The translations under genes were made by a program, and so were the position numbers. DNA of 64,000 bases, taken from positions 62,001-126,000 of the forward strand of contig QCQE01000001.1 in assembly GCA_003212275.1 (NCBI GenBank), given 5' to 3'. Each line of letters opens with the position of its first letter. Position 1 is the first letter of the stretch. Under the pieces are notes generated by a model, which made no database searches, was not told the DNA's origin, and was given only the letters and a program-made list of their open reading frames with translations. Below are positions 47,975 to 63,221 of the stretch, piece after piece. This DNA comes from Pelagibacteraceae bacterium AG-447-N18. GTDB lineage: Bacteria; Pseudomonadota; Alphaproteobacteria; Pelagibacterales; Pelagibacteraceae.

Positions 47975-49591
47975 ATGAGTCATTACGATACTAATTTAGA
48001 TAAGAATAGTGCAAATTATGTTCCTTTAACTCCTTTGACTTTTTTGAAGAGAGCAAAAGAGATTTATCCTGATTATGAAGCAATTATCTATGAAGATCGT
48101 AAATACACCTGGGCTGATGTTTACAAACGTACTATTAAATTTGCAAGCGCCCTTAATAAAATTGGAATTAAAAAAGGAGATACTGTCTCATTTTTAGCTT
48201 TCAACACACCTGAAATTTTTGAGGGACATTACTCTGTTCCTATGTCTGGTGCAGTATTAAATACAATTAACATAAGATTAGATGCTAAAACTATTGCTTA
48301 TATTTTAGAACATAGTGATGCTAAAGCTCTTGTTGTTGATAGACAATTACACATAGAAGTTAAAAAAGCGTTAAGCACTTTAAAAAAGAAAATCACAATT
48401 ATTGATATAGTTGATAAGTTTGCAGACCAATCAAAGTGTGAAAAAATTGGTGATCTAGAATACGAAAGTTTTTTAAATACTGGTGATGATAATTTTGATT
48501 GGAAAATGCCAGAGGACGAGTGGCAAGCAATATCATTGAGCTATACATCCGGAACTACTGGAAACCCTAAAGGTGTTGTTTACCATCATCGGGGATCATA
48601 TTTAATGTCCACGGGTAGTGCAGTTGCCTGGAACATGCCAAACAGACTTAATTTTTTAACTATCGTACCAATGTTTCACTGCAATGGATGGGGTTATCCT
48701 TGGACTATACCCATGTTAAATGGAAGAACAATTTGTTTGAGAAATATAGATGTAAAAAAAATATTTGAATTAATAGATAAACATAATGTTACTCACTTTG
48801 GTGGAGCGCCTATTGTACTAAATATGATAACTGGTGCACCAGAGACTGATAGAAAAAAATTAAAGCAAAAAGTATACGTCCTTACTGCAGGAGCCCCACC
48901 GCCAAGTATAATTTTCAAAAAAATGAAAGAACTAGGTTTTGAAGTTATGCATGTTTATGGATTAACTGAAACTTATGGGCATGTAACTCAATGTGCGTGG
49001 AATGATGCTTGGAATGACTTCGATGAGGAAAAGCAGAACGAAATTAAAGCAAGACAAGGAGTTAGATACCCAAATACAGAAGGGATTGCTGTGATGAATC
49101 CAGAAACAATGACTGAAGTTCCAAAAGATGGAAAGACGATTGGTGAAATAATGATTAAAGGAAATGTAGTCATGAAGGGTTATTTTAAGGATAAGGATGC
49201 TACAAATAAAGCGATGGCTGGTGGCTGGTTTCATTCTGGTGACTTAGCTGTCATGCATCCAGATGGATATGTAAAAATCCAGGATAGGTCTAAAGATATA
49301 ATAATTTCTGGAGGTGAAAACATATCCTCTATAGAAATAGAAAATACTCTTGCAAAACATCCTTCAGTATCTATTGCAGCCGTTGTAGCTAAACCAGATG
49401 AAAAATGGGGAGAGGTACCTTGTGCATTTATTGAGATGGTAAAGGATAAACCAACAACCGAGAAAGAATTAATTGGTTTTTGTAAAGAAACTCTCGCAGG
49501 TTTCAAGGTGCCAAAACAAGTTGTTTTTTGTGAACTACCTAAAACATCGACAGGAAAAATTCAAAAATTTGAATTGAGAAAAAAATTTTAG
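47975..49591 (+). CDS. dmdB: AMP-dependent acyl-CoA synthetase, probable methylmercaptopropionate-CoA ligase (DmdB-like)
   Basis: SLSYTSGTTGNPKGVVYHHRG, HVYGLTETYGH, GWFHSGDLAVMHPDGYVKIQDRSKDIIISGGENISS; genomic context. Confidence 0.78.
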   Translation: MSHYDTNLDKNSANYVPLTPLTFLKRAKEIYPDYEAIIYEDRKYTWADVYKRTIKFASALNKIGIKKGDTVSFLAFNTPEIFEGHYSVPMSGAVLNTINIRLDAKTIAYILEHSDAKALVVDRQLHIEVKKALSTLKKKITIIDIVDKFADQSKCEKIGDLEYESFLNTGDDNFDWKMPEDEWQAISLSYTSGTTGNPKGVVYHHRGSYLMSTGSAVAWNMPNRLNFLTIVPMFHCNGWGYPWTIPMLNGRTICLRNIDVKKIFELIDKHNVTHFGGAPIVLNMITGAPETDRKKLKQKVYVLTAGAPPPSIIFKKMKELGFEVMHVYGLTETYGHVTQCAWNDAWNDFDEEKQNEIKARQGVRYPNTEGIAVMNPETMTEVPKDGKTIGEIMIKGNVVMKGYFKDKDATNKAMAGGWFHSGDLAVMHPDGYVKIQDRSKDIIISGGENISSIEIENTLAKHPSVSIAAVVAKPDEKWGEVPCAFIEMVKDKPTTEKELIGFCKETLAGFKVPKQVVFCELPKTSTGKIQKFELRKKF

Positions 49592-49599
49592 GTAATTGA

Positions 49600-50376
49600 T
49601 TGATATTTGAAATAGAAAATAAAACTATTCATGCATCTGATGCAGGTCAAGGCATAGATCCGAAAAAACAAACAATAGTATTTCTTCATGGAAGTGGCCT
49701 TTCACACATAGTTTGGTCATTAACTGAACAATTTTTTTCGAATAAGAATTTTAATGTATTGTCTATCGATCTTCCTGGTCATGGAAATTCAGATGGACCA
49801 TGCTTAGATACCATAGAAAAAATTACTGATTGGTTAGAAAGTGTATTTAAAAAATTACAATTAAAAAATTTGATTTTAGTTGGTCATTCTCAAGGATGTT
49901 TAGAAATACTTGAATATGCTTTCAAATATAAAAGCAGGTTAAATAAATTAGTTTTTGTTGGAGGTTCAAATAGAATGCCAGTTCATCCTGATTTAATAGA
50001 ACTTGCAAAAAATGGCGACTCTGATGCTGTAAAATTAATGATGAAATGGGGTTATGAAGGCTCAAAAAAATTTATTGGTGGGAATCCAGTAGAAAAAATA
50101 ATTCAGTCTCCGAGAGATATTAGTGAAGTTTTAGCAGTCGATCTAAATGCGTGTAATAATTACTCAAATGGGTTAGAGGCAACAAAAGTTTTAGATCTTC
50201 CCACATTACTTATTTTTGGAGAGTTAGATAAAATGATCAATTTAGATGCAGGGAAAAAATTTTCAAATTTAGTAAAAAACTCATCTACTCATGTAATTAA
50301 AGGTTGTGGCCATATGATAATGATTGAAAAAGCATTTGAAATGAGAGAAAAGATTTTAGAATTTTTAATTAAATGA
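49600..50376 (+). CDS. Alpha/beta hydrolase in the dmd cluster
   Basis: [52 protein letters not shown]. Confidence 0.88.
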   Translation: MIFEIENKTIHASDAGQGIDPKKQTIVFLHGSGLSHIVWSLTEQFFSNKNFNVLSIDLPGHGNSDGPCLDTIEKITDWLESVFKKLQLKNLILVGHSQGCLEILEYAFKYKSRLNKLVFVGGSNRMPVHPDLIELAKNGDSDAVKLMMKWGYEGSKKFIGGNPVEKIIQSPRDISEVLAVDLNACNNYSNGLEATKVLDLPTLLIFGELDKMINLDAGKKFSNLVKNSSTHVIKGCGHMIMIEKAFEMREKILEFLIK

Positions 50377-51482
50377 AAAGTTATCCGATAGCAAAATCAA
50401 GAAGAGTTAGAAGTACACCCTATACTTCTAGAATAGAGAATCAAGGTGTTACCGCTTATACCGTTTATAATCATATGCTTTTACCAGCAGCTTTCGGTTC
50501 CTTGGAAGAGTCTTGTGATCATTTAAAAAAGAATGTTCAGATATGGGATGTAGCTGCAGAAAGACAGGTTGAAATTTCAGGCAAAGATGCTGCAAAACTT
50601 GTACAACTCATGACTTGTAGAGATTTATCGAAATCCAGAGTAGGAAGATGTTATTATTGCCCTTTGGTCGATGAAAATGGAAATTTGGTAAATGATCCTG
50701 TTATTTTAAAATTAGCTGAAGATAGATGGTGGATTTCAATTGCTGATTCTGATGTAATTTTTTTTGCAAAAGGTCTTGCTTCAGGAAATAAATTTGATGT
50801 TAAAATTTTTGAACCAATCGTAGATATCTTAGCAGTTCAAGGTCCTAAATCTTTTGATTTAATGGAAAAAGTTTTTGGTGAAAAAATAAAAGAGTTAAAA
50901 TTTTTTGGATTTGATTATTTCACTTTTAATGGGGCAAAACATTTAATAGCTAGATCTGGTTGGTCAAAACAAGGTGGTTTTGAAATTTATGTTGAAAACA
51001 CCGACTCAGGTTTGAAGTTATACGATCATCTTTTTGAAATCGGTAAAGAATTCAATGTTAGACCTGGATGTCCAAATTTAATCGAAAGGATTGAGAGTGG
51101 TTTACTTTCTTATGGGAATGATTTTGATAACAATGATAATCCATTTCAATGTGGTTTTGATAAATATATCGATTTAGAGACCGATATAAACTTTTTAGGT
51201 AAAGATAAACTTAAAAAAATCAAAGAAAAAGGAATTGATAGAAAGCTAATGGGTGTTCAGATAGATTTAACCAAGATTCTTTTAACTAGTTCTTTAGACA
51301 TCAAGAATATTGAAGGGAATATAATTGGAGAACTAAGATCCGCTTGTTACTCGCCACATTTTAAAAAAGTTATTGGTATTGCAATGATAAAAGAACCATA
51401 TTGCAAAGCATCTTCGTCCGGAACAATAGAAATTGATGGAAATTCTTTAGCTCTTAAAGTTTGCGATTTACCTTTCATCTAG
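50373..51482 (+). CDS. dmdA: Dimethylsulfoniopropionate demethylase (GcvT-like)
   Basis: 369 aa GcvT-family protein with [45 protein letters not shown]-type region and the dmdB/dmdC-like neighbours; recognised as DmdA. Confidence 0.9.
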   Translation: MKSYPIAKSRRVRSTPYTSRIENQGVTAYTVYNHMLLPAAFGSLEESCDHLKKNVQIWDVAAERQVEISGKDAAKLVQLMTCRDLSKSRVGRCYYCPLVDENGNLVNDPVILKLAEDRWWISIADSDVIFFAKGLASGNKFDVKIFEPIVDILAVQGPKSFDLMEKVFGEKIKELKFFGFDYFTFNGAKHLIARSGWSKQGGFEIYVENTDSGLKLYDHLFEIGKEFNVRPGCPNLIERIESGLLSYGNDFDNNDNPFQCGFDKYIDLETDINFLGKDKLKKIKEKGIDRKLMGVQIDLTKILLTSSLDIKNIEGNIIGELRSACYSPHFKKVIGIAMIKEPYCKASSSGTIEIDGNSLALKVCDLPFI

Positions 51483-51497
51483 TATAAAACTTAGATC

Positions 51498-52505
51498 ATG
51501 AATATTGCAATTGTAGGAGCAACAGGAAATGTTGGTAGGAAAACATTGGAAATTTTGGAGAGAAAAGAATTTTCTATAGATAATTTATATTTAGTTGCGT
51601 CCTCAAAAAGTGTTGGAAAAAAAATTGGTTTTAGAGGTAAGGAAATGGATGTCCTTGATTTAGAAAATTTTGATTTCTCAAAAGTTAATATTGCTTTTTT
51701 TGCAGCTGGTGGAAAAATTTCTGAAAAATTTGCTGAAAGAGCAGCAAAAAATTGCTTGGTAATTGATAACTCTAGTTTTTTTAGAATGGATCCAGAAGTA
51801 CCTTTGATAGTTCCACAAGTAAATTCAGATGATCTAAAAAAAATTAAAAAAAATATTATTGCAAATCCGAATTGTTCAACAGCTCAATTAGTGATTGCTC
51901 TTAAACCTTTACACGATCTATTTATTATCAAAAGAATTGTCGTGTCTACTTATCAATCAGTTTCTGGAGGTGGAAAAGCTCCCATGGATGAACTTATTGA
52001 GCAAACTAAATTAGTTTTAGATGGTAAAAAAGTATCATCTAAAAATTTTACAAAACAAATAGCTTTTAATGCCATCCCTCATATCGATCAATTTGCAGAT
52101 GATGGTTATACTAAGGAAGAGTTAAAAATGATGAACGAAACTAAAAAAATTTTAGATACCGAAATTGATTTAACAGCAACATGTGTGAGATTACCAATCT
52201 CTGTTTCTCATTCTGAGTCAGTCAACTTACAATTTGAAAAACCTTTTACTCTGGAAAAGGTAAGAGATGCTTTGAATAATTTTGAAGGTTGTAAAGTTAT
52301 TGATGAAAGAAATGATGGCGGTTATTCAACTCCAATTGAAGCAGAAGGAATGGATGAAACTTTTATTTCAAGGATAAGAGAAGATAAAACAATTAAAAAT
52401 GGATTAAATTTATGGATCGTTTCAGATAATCTTTTGAGAGGCGCGGCTTTGAATGCAGTAGAAATTGCAGAAACAGTAATTAAAAACAATTACCATGGAA
52501 AATAA
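51498..52505 (+). CDS. asd: Aspartate-semialdehyde dehydrogenase
   Basis: IAIVGATGNVGRKTLEILE, NPNCSTAQLVIALKPLHD, STYQSVSGGGKAPMDEL. Confidence 0.96.
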   Translation: MNIAIVGATGNVGRKTLEILERKEFSIDNLYLVASSKSVGKKIGFRGKEMDVLDLENFDFSKVNIAFFAAGGKISEKFAERAAKNCLVIDNSSFFRMDPEVPLIVPQVNSDDLKKIKKNIIANPNCSTAQLVIALKPLHDLFIIKRIVVSTYQSVSGGGKAPMDELIEQTKLVLDGKKVSSKNFTKQIAFNAIPHIDQFADDGYTKEELKMMNETKKILDTEIDLTATCVRLPISVSHSESVNLQFEKPFTLEKVRDALNNFEGCKVIDERNDGGYSTPIEAEGMDETFISRIREDKTIKNGLNLWIVSDNLLRGAALNAVEIAETVIKNNYHGK

Positions 52506-52878
52506 AAAACCATTATCTCCTCACATACAAGTTTATAAATGGCATATTTCGTCTTTAGTATCCATTTCACACAGAATTACGGGCATAATAAATATAATTG
52601 GAATAACGTTAATTTGTTTGTGGGCATCTTTATTATTATTAGGAGAAAATAGTTATGAGGCTGTTAATTTACTATTAAATTCTCAAATTGGAAAATTTAT
52701 TACTTTAGGTTTGACCTGGTCTTTTTGTTTTCAAATTTTAAGTGAGATAAGACATTTGATAATGGATTTAGGTTATGGATTTGAACTTAAGACAACTAAA
52801 ATAACTGGTCTTTTAGTAATTATAGGGTCAATCTTTTTAACTATAATTTTATATTTGATCGGAAAAAATTTATTTTAA
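52495..52878 (+). CDS. sdhC: Succinate dehydrogenase cytochrome b556 subunit
   Basis: KPLSPHIQVYKWHISSLVSISHRITGI, EIRHLIMDLGYG heme ligand region. Confidence 0.95.
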   Translation: MENKKPLSPHIQVYKWHISSLVSISHRITGIINIIGITLICLWASLLLLGENSYEAVNLLLNSQIGKFITLGLTWSFCFQILSEIRHLIMDLGYGFELKTTKITGLLVIIGSIFLTIILYLIGKNLF

Positions 52879-52879
52879 A

Positions 52880-53203
52880 ATGATTACTGCAACAAAAAAA
52901 TGGATTTTTTTAAAAATAAGTGGAGCAATATTAGTTCCATTAATGGCCTGGTTTATTCTAAGTTTTATTAGTATTTATGATCAGAGTTATTCGGAAGTAT
53001 TGGAATTTTTTACGAATCCATTATCTAAGTTTTTATTTAGTTTATTTATTATTACTGCATATTTCTTTTCAGCATTAAGTATTAGTGAGGTTTTTGAGGA
53101 TTATATAAAAGATTATAAAATCAAAAATGTCGCAAATGGTTTTTTGTACCTATCAGCTGTGGTAATTCCATTAATTACAATTATATTATTAATTAACTTA
53201 TGA
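52880..53203 (+). CDS. sdhD: Succinate dehydrogenase membrane anchor subunit
   Basis: Three-TM protein between sdhC and sdhA. Confidence 0.9.
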   Translation: MITATKKWIFLKISGAILVPLMAWFILSFISIYDQSYSEVLEFFTNPLSKFLFSLFIITAYFFSALSISEVFEDYIKDYKIKNVANGFLYLSAVVIPLITIILLINL

Positions 53204-54975
53204 ATTCTTACAAAATAATCGATCATGAATACGATGTGGTAGTCTTGGGAGCGGGTGGTTCTGGTCTAAGGGCCGCAGTTGGTTTAAGTGAGGCTGGTTT
53301 AAAAACAGCTTGTATTTCAAAAGTCTTTCCAACTAGAAGTCACACCTCTGCAGCGCAAGGTGGTATTTCCGCTGCTTTAGGAAATATGGGTGAGGATGAT
53401 TGGCGTTGGCATATGTACGACACAGTTAAAGGAGCTGATTGGTTAGGTGATCAGGATAGTATTGAATATCTCTGTAAGGAGGCACCAAAGGCTGTAATAG
53501 AGCTAGAAAAATATGGTGTTCCATTTAGCAGAACTGAAGATGGAAAAATTTATCAAAGACCATTTGGTGGTATGACCAAAAATTACGGCAATGGAATTGT
53601 ACAAAGAACTTGTGCAGCCGCTGATAGAACAGGTCATGCAATTTTACATACTTTGTATGGACAAGCTTTAAAACATAATACAGAATTTTTTATTGAGTAT
53701 TTTGCATTAGATTTATTAATGAAAGATGGAGCGTGCAAAGGTCTTATTGCTTGGAATTTAAATGATGGAACTATTCATAGATTTAGAGCTCACACTGTTA
53801 TAATCGCAACAGGTGGTTATGGAAAAGTATATTATTCTGCAACATCAGCCCATACTTGTACGGGTGATGGTAATGCGATGGTATTAAGAGCAGGTTTACC
53901 ATTGCAAGATATGGAATTTGTTCAATTTCATCCAACAGGAATTTATGGTCATGGCACATTGATCACAGAGGGTGCAAGAGGTGAAGGAGGATATCTTACA
54001 AATTCTAAGGGTGAAAGATTTATGGAAAGATATGCCCCTAAAGCGAAAGATTTAGCATCAAGAGATGTTGTGAGTAGATCGATGTCAATTGAGATTAATG
54101 AAGGAAGAGGAGTTGGAAAAGATCAAGATCATGTTCATCTTAATTTAAGTCACTTAGATAAGGATATTATCGAAAGTAGATTACCTGGTATAACTGATGC
54201 TGCAAGATTATTTGCTAATGTAGATGTTACCAAAGAACCAATTCCTGTTGTTCCAACAGTTCATTATAATATGGGTGGAATTCCAACAAATTATAAAGCA
54301 GAAGTATTAACTGTAAATGGTTCAGAAAAAACTGTTCCAGGTTTAATGGCAATAGGTGAAGCAGCGTGTGTTTCAGTTCATGGCGCAAACAGACTTGGTT
54401 CAAACTCATTAATTGATTTAGTTGTTTTTGGTAGAGCAGCTGCTAAACGTGCAGCAGAGCTAATAAAACCAGGAACTCCACACGAGGAAATCAGTGAAAC
54501 AGAAACCCAAAAATGCTTAGATCGTTTTGATAAAATAAGAAATTCACAGGGTGACATTGGAACAGCTGAACTAAGGTTATCAATGCAAAAAACTATGCAG
54601 TCCAAGTGTGCTGTTTTTAGAACTGAAAAAACTCTTAAAGAAGGTGTTAATGAAATAAGAAAAACTTATGATGGGCTAGACTCTTTATCAGTTAAAGATA
54701 AATCTTTAATTTTTAATACTGATTTAGTTGAAACTTTAGAATTTGATAATTTAATAAGACAAGCTGTAGTAACAGTTGATTCAGCATATAACAGAAAGGA
54801 AAGTCGAGGAGCACATGCGAGAGAAGACTTTCCAAAAAGAGATGATAATAAATTTATGCAACATACTCTTGCCTGGTGTGACGGAAAAGATACAAAAATT
54901 AGTTATAGAGAAGTTCACAAATCAACATTGACTAATGAAGTGCAATATTTTCCACCTCAGGAAAGAGTTTATTGA
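53200..54975 (+). CDS. sdhA: Succinate dehydrogenase flavoprotein subunit
   Basis: [80 protein letters not shown]. Confidence 0.98.
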   Translation: MNSYKIIDHEYDVVVLGAGGSGLRAAVGLSEAGLKTACISKVFPTRSHTSAAQGGISAALGNMGEDDWRWHMYDTVKGADWLGDQDSIEYLCKEAPKAVIELEKYGVPFSRTEDGKIYQRPFGGMTKNYGNGIVQRTCAAADRTGHAILHTLYGQALKHNTEFFIEYFALDLLMKDGACKGLIAWNLNDGTIHRFRAHTVIIATGGYGKVYYSATSAHTCTGDGNAMVLRAGLPLQDMEFVQFHPTGIYGHGTLITEGARGEGGYLTNSKGERFMERYAPKAKDLASRDVVSRSMSIEINEGRGVGKDQDHVHLNLSHLDKDIIESRLPGITDAARLFANVDVTKEPIPVVPTVHYNMGGIPTNYKAEVLTVNGSEKTVPGLMAIGEAACVSVHGANRLGSNSLIDLVVFGRAAAKRAAELIKPGTPHEEISETETQKCLDRFDKIRNSQGDIGTAELRLSMQKTMQSKCAVFRTEKTLKEGVNEIRKTYDGLDSLSVKDKSLIFNTDLVETLEFDNLIRQAVVTVDSAYNRKESRGAHAREDFPKRDDNKFMQHTLAWCDGKDTKISYREVHKSTLTNEVQYFPPQERVY

Positions 54976-55754
54976 TGGCTCAAATAGGTTTACCTGACAA
55001 CTCAAAAGTAAAAAAAGGTAGATATTTTAAGGATAAAACTGGTTCAAAAAATCTTAGAAAAGTAAACGTTTATAGATGGGACCCGTCGACAGAGGAAAAT
55101 CCTAGAATTGATACCTATGAAGTTGATATGGATAATTGTCCCTCAAAAGTTTTAGATATTTTAAATAAAATTAAAAATGAAATAGATCCGACTTTGGCTT
55201 ATAGAAGATCTTGTGCTCATGGAGTTTGTGGTTCGTGTGCGATGAATATGGATGGAAAAAATGGCCTTGCCTGTACAACTCCCCACAAAGAAATAGATGG
55301 TGATATCAATATTTATCCATTACCGCACCTTAAGGTCAAAAAAGATCTAATAGGCGACTTGGATGGTTTATATAAACAGTATCAATCAATTGAGCCCTGG
55401 TTAAAATCAAATTCAAAGTCAGAAACTAAAGAAATTTTTCAATCTAAAGAAGATAGAGCTAAACTAGATGGCGCATATGAATGTATAATGTGTGCGTGTT
55501 GTTCAACTTCTTGCCCAAGTTATTGGTGGAATGGTGATAAATATCTAGGACCAGCAGTACTTTTACAAGCCTATCGATGGATCATAGATAGTAGAGATGA
55601 AGAGAGAAATTCAAGATTAAAAAAGGTAGCAGATGAACTTAAACTTTATAGGTGTCACACAATTTTAAACTGTACTAGCGCTTGTCCAAAAGGTTTAAAT
55701 CCTGCAAAAGCAATTGCTGAAATAAAAAAAATGTTAGCAACAGCTAATATTTAA
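54975..55754 (+). CDS. sdhB: Succinate dehydrogenase iron-sulfur subunit
   Basis: [62 protein letters not shown]. Confidence 0.97.
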   Translation: MAQIGLPDNSKVKKGRYFKDKTGSKNLRKVNVYRWDPSTEENPRIDTYEVDMDNCPSKVLDILNKIKNEIDPTLAYRRSCAHGVCGSCAMNMDGKNGLACTTPHKEIDGDINIYPLPHLKVKKDLIGDLDGLYKQYQSIEPWLKSNSKSETKEIFQSKEDRAKLDGAYECIMCACCSTSCPSYWWNGDKYLGPAVLLQAYRWIIDSRDEERNSRLKKVADELKLYRCHTILNCTSACPKGLNPAKAIAEIKKMLATANI

Positions 55755-55784
55755 ACAATAGACTAATAACAATTTTTAATCTAA

Positions 55785-59430
<3,646 letters not shown>

Positions 59431-59431
<1 letters not shown>

Positions 59432-60306
59432 TGTCAGTTCTTGTAAATAAAGAAACTAGGTTAATTTGTCAGGGTTTTACTGGTTCGCATGGAACATTTC
59501 ACTCTGAGCAAGCAATTAAATATGGAACAAAATTAGTAGGTGGAGTCACTCCTAAAAAAGGAGGACAAAAACATTTAGGATTACCAGTTTTTAATACAGT
59601 TAAAGAGGCTAAAAACTCTGAGGGCGCCAACGCCACGATGATATATGTGCCAGCGAAGTTTGCTGCTGTAGCAATCATTGAGGCAATAGAGGCATCAATC
59701 GAGTTAATTGTTTGCATTACTGAAGGAATCCCAATTCAAGATATGTTGAGAGTTAAACAGAAATTACTAAAATCAAATTCCAGATTAATTGGACCTAATT
59801 GTCCAGGAATAATAACTCCTGATGAATGTAAAATTGGTATTATGCCAGGCAATATCCACAAAAAAGGTTCAGTTGGTATTGTCTCTAGATCTGGGACTTT
59901 AACCTATGAGGCAGTTGCTCAAACCACAGAAAATGGATTAGGTCAATCTACTTGTATAGGTATTGGTGGAGATCCAATAAATGGTACAAATTTTATTGAT
60001 TGCTTAGATTTATTTTTGAATGATGACGAAACAGAGTCTATTTTAATGATAGGAGAAATCGGAGGAACAGCCGAAGAGGAAGCAGCAGAATTTATTCAAA
60101 ATCACAAAATAAAAAAACCAATTGTTGGCTTTATAGCTGGTATAACAGCACCACCAGGTCGTAGAATGGGCCATGCTGGTGCAATCATTTCTGGGGGCAA
60201 AGGTGGTGCTAAAGATAAGATTAAAAAGATGGAAGATTGTGGAATAACAATGGCAAATTCTCCCTCCAAAATTGGAAAAACATTGTTCGATAAATTGTCT
60301 GATTGA
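59431..60306 (+). CDS. sucD: Succinate-CoA ligase subunit alpha
   Basis: [71 protein letters not shown]. Confidence 0.97.
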
Positions 60307-60341
60307 AAAATTTCTTAGTCAGTTTATATTGATTAAACATA

Positions 60342-63215
60342 ATGTCTTCCTCTAAAAATTTAGAATTTAAAAAAACAGCCTTTCTCAATAAATCAAACAG
60401 CACTTTCATCGAAGAAATGTACTTAAAATTTGTAAATAATGATCCTGAATTACCTGATAGCTGGAGAAAATATTTTAAAGAAGTTGGAGATGAAGACGAT
60501 ATAATTGTAAATGAAATCAATGGTCCTTCGTGGAGTCCTTCTAAGAAAGTTTCAATAAATAAAAAGGAAAATTTTGAAAATCAAATCACAGAACAAAATA
60601 ATGATGATATAATTAAATCAAACACAAATTCAATTAAAGCCGTTGCGATGATCAGATCATATAGACAAAGAGGTCATTTAATTGCAAAGCTTGATCCATT
60701 AGGATTGTTAAAATCAGATTATTTAGAGGAACTTCATCCAGAGTCTTATGGATTTAAAAAAGAAGATTATCAAAAGAAAATTTTCTTAGACAATGTCACT
60801 AATAAGCAATACTCAAATATTAATGAAATATTAAAATTCTTAAAAGAAAAGTATTGTGGTTCTTTAGGTTATGAATATATGCATATTTCAAATCCTACTG
60901 AGAGAAAGTGGTTTAGAGATCGTGTTGAAAAGGCAGATGATTTTAATTTTACACAAAATGGTAAAGAGGCAATTCTTAACAAACTGATTCAAGCTGAGGG
61001 TTTTGAAAAATTTCTTCATACAAAATATGTTGGGACTAAAAGATTTGGTCTTGATGGCGGTGAAAGCTTAATTCCTGCACTTGAACAAATAATTAAAATC
61101 GGTGGTCAGTCAAATGTTAAAGAAGTTAAAATCGGGATGTCTCATAGAGGTCGACTAAATGTATTAGCTAATGTTCTTCAAAAATCTTACAAAAGAATAT
61201 TTAATGAGTTTGCAGGAGAAATAAGTTCAAAGTCTAAAGATGATACTGGAGATGTTAAATATCATTTAGGTGCTTCATCTAATAGAGAGTTTGATGGAAA
61301 TTCAGTTCATGTGAGTTTGACAGATAATCCTTCACATTTAGAAGCAGTCAATCCAGTCGTTTTAGGTCAAACTAGAGCAAAACAATTTTTTCATAAAGAT
61401 AAAGAGAGAAAAAAAGTAATTCCGATTCTTATTCATGGAGATGCAGCCTTCGCTGGACAAGGAGTGGTAGCCGAATGTTTTGCAATGTCTGGTCTTCCAG
61501 GACATAATACAGGTGGCACAATTCATATTATAGTAAACAACCAAATAGGTTTTACAACAAGCCCAAGATTTGCAAGATCTTCGCCATATCCTTCTGATAT
61601 AGCAAAAATGGTTGAGGCACCGATTATTCATGTGAATGGTGATGATCCAGAGGCGGTTGTTTATGCAGCAAGAATTGCAACAGACTTTAGATTAAAATTT
61701 AATAGAGACGTTGTCATTGATTTGATTTGTTATAGAAGATTTGGACATAATGAGGGAGACGAGCCTTCGTTTACTCAGCCTTTAATGTATAAAAAGATAA
61801 GATCTCATCCCTCAACTATCAAAGTTTATGGTGAAAAACTGGTAAGCGAAGGATCAATTACAAATGATTATTTAAATAATTCCATTAAAAAATTTAAAGA
61901 TCTATTAGATGACCAATTTAAAAATGCAAAAAATTATAAACCAAAAATAGAGTGGTTTGAGGGAACATGGTCAAGATATAGACCAGAACGAGGAAAAGAC
62001 AAAAGAGGAGTTACAGGCTCTGACACCAAAAAATTAAGAAATATCTCTGATAAAATAAATACAATACCGTCTGAAATAAATATTCACAAAACAATTACAA
62101 AAATATTAGATAATCGTAAAATTTCAGTTTCAAAAGGCAAAGGCATAGACTGGTCTACCGCGGAATCTTTAGCATTTGGGTCATTGTTGGAGGAGGGTTA
62201 TCCAGTAAGACTTGTAGGTCAGGATTCAGGAAGAGGAACATTTAGTCAAAGACATTCTGTTTTAAGAAATCAAATAGATAATTCGAGATATATCCCTTTA
62301 AATAATATTTCTAATAAACAAAAAAATTTTGAAATAGTAGATAGTTTTTTATCTGAATTAGCTGTTCTAGGATTTGAATATGGATATAGTTTGGTGGAAC
62401 CTAATACACTTACTATCTGGGAGGCCCAGTTTGGAGATTTTGCTAATGGTGCGCAAGTAGTTATTGATCAATTCATAGCTTCTGGTGAACGAAAATGGTC
62501 AAGAGCCTCTGGTTTAGTAATGTTGTTACCACATGGATATGAGGGTCAAGGACCTGAGCATTCATCAGCAAGGCTAGAAAGGTTTTTACAATTATGTTCA
62601 AATGATAATATGCAAGTCATGAATTGCACAACTCCTGCAAATTATTTCCATGCTTTAAGAAGACAAATGCATAGAGATTTTAGAAAACCATTAATTATTA
62701 TGACACCAAAATCTTTATTACGTCATAAATATTGTGTTTCTAATTTGGATGACTTTAGTAAAAAAAATTCTTTTCATAGAGTTTTATGGGATCATGCTAT
62801 TGATCCGAAAATAAAAGGATTTATCAAACTTAAAAAACCAAAAGATATTGAAAAAGTGATTCTTTGTTCTGGAAAAGTCTACTTTGATTTACTTGAAGCG
62901 AGAGAAAAAATAAAAAAAGATAACGTAGTTTTATATAGGATTGAACAACTTTACCCTTTTCCTGCAAAAGCACTTGCTAATGAGCTTAAACCATATGCTA
63001 AAAAAGCAAAATTTTATTGGTGTCAAGAAGAGCCCAAAAATATGGGTGCTTGGTTTTCAGTCAGAGATTATATCCAATGGACATTAGATAATATAAAGGC
63101 TAAGAATAGTATGATTTCTTATATTGGAAGAAGTCCAGATGCATCACCTGCAACAGGATATGCCAAAAGACATATTTCTCAACAACAAGAAATTATAAAG
63201 AAAGTTTTTGAATAA
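60342..63215 (+). CDS. sucA: 2-oxoglutarate dehydrogenase E1 component
   Basis: RQRGHLIAKLDPLG, IGMSHRGRLNVLANVL, HGDAAFAGQGVVAECFAMSGL, SGLVMLLPHGYEGQGPEHSSARLERFLQL. Confidence 0.97.
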   Translation: MSSSKNLEFKKTAFLNKSNSTFIEEMYLKFVNNDPELPDSWRKYFKEVGDEDDIIVNEINGPSWSPSKKVSINKKENFENQITEQNNDDIIKSNTNSIKAVAMIRSYRQRGHLIAKLDPLGLLKSDYLEELHPESYGFKKEDYQKKIFLDNVTNKQYSNINEILKFLKEKYCGSLGYEYMHISNPTERKWFRDRVEKADDFNFTQNGKEAILNKLIQAEGFEKFLHTKYVGTKRFGLDGGESLIPALEQIIKIGGQSNVKEVKIGMSHRGRLNVLANVLQKSYKRIFNEFAGEISSKSKDDTGDVKYHLGASSNREFDGNSVHVSLTDNPSHLEAVNPVVLGQTRAKQFFHKDKERKKVIPILIHGDAAFAGQGVVAECFAMSGLPGHNTGGTIHIIVNNQIGFTTSPRFARSSPYPSDIAKMVEAPIIHVNGDDPEAVVYAARIATDFRLKFNRDVVIDLICYRRFGHNEGDEPSFTQPLMYKKIRSHPSTIKVYGEKLVSEGSITNDYLNNSIKKFKDLLDDQFKNAKNYKPKIEWFEGTWSRYRPERGKDKRGVTGSDTKKLRNISDKINTIPSEINIHKTITKILDNRKISVSKGKGIDWSTAESLAFGSLLEEGYPVRLVGQDSGRGTFSQRHSVLRNQIDNSRYIPLNNISNKQKNFEIVDSFLSELAVLGFEYGYSLVEPNTLTIWEAQFGDFANGAQVVIDQFIASGERKWSRASGLVMLLPHGYEGQGPEHSSARLERFLQLCSNDNMQVMNCTTPANYFHALRRQMHRDFRKPLIIMTPKSLLRHKYCVSNLDDFSKKNSFHRVLWDHAIDPKIKGFIKLKKPKDIEKVILCSGKVYFDLLEAREKIKKDNVVLYRIEQLYPFPAKALANELKPYAKKAKFYWCQEEPKNMGAWFSVRDYIQWTLDNIKAKNSMISYIGRSPDASPATGYAKRHISQQQEIIKKVFE

Positions 63216-63221
63216 ATATTG

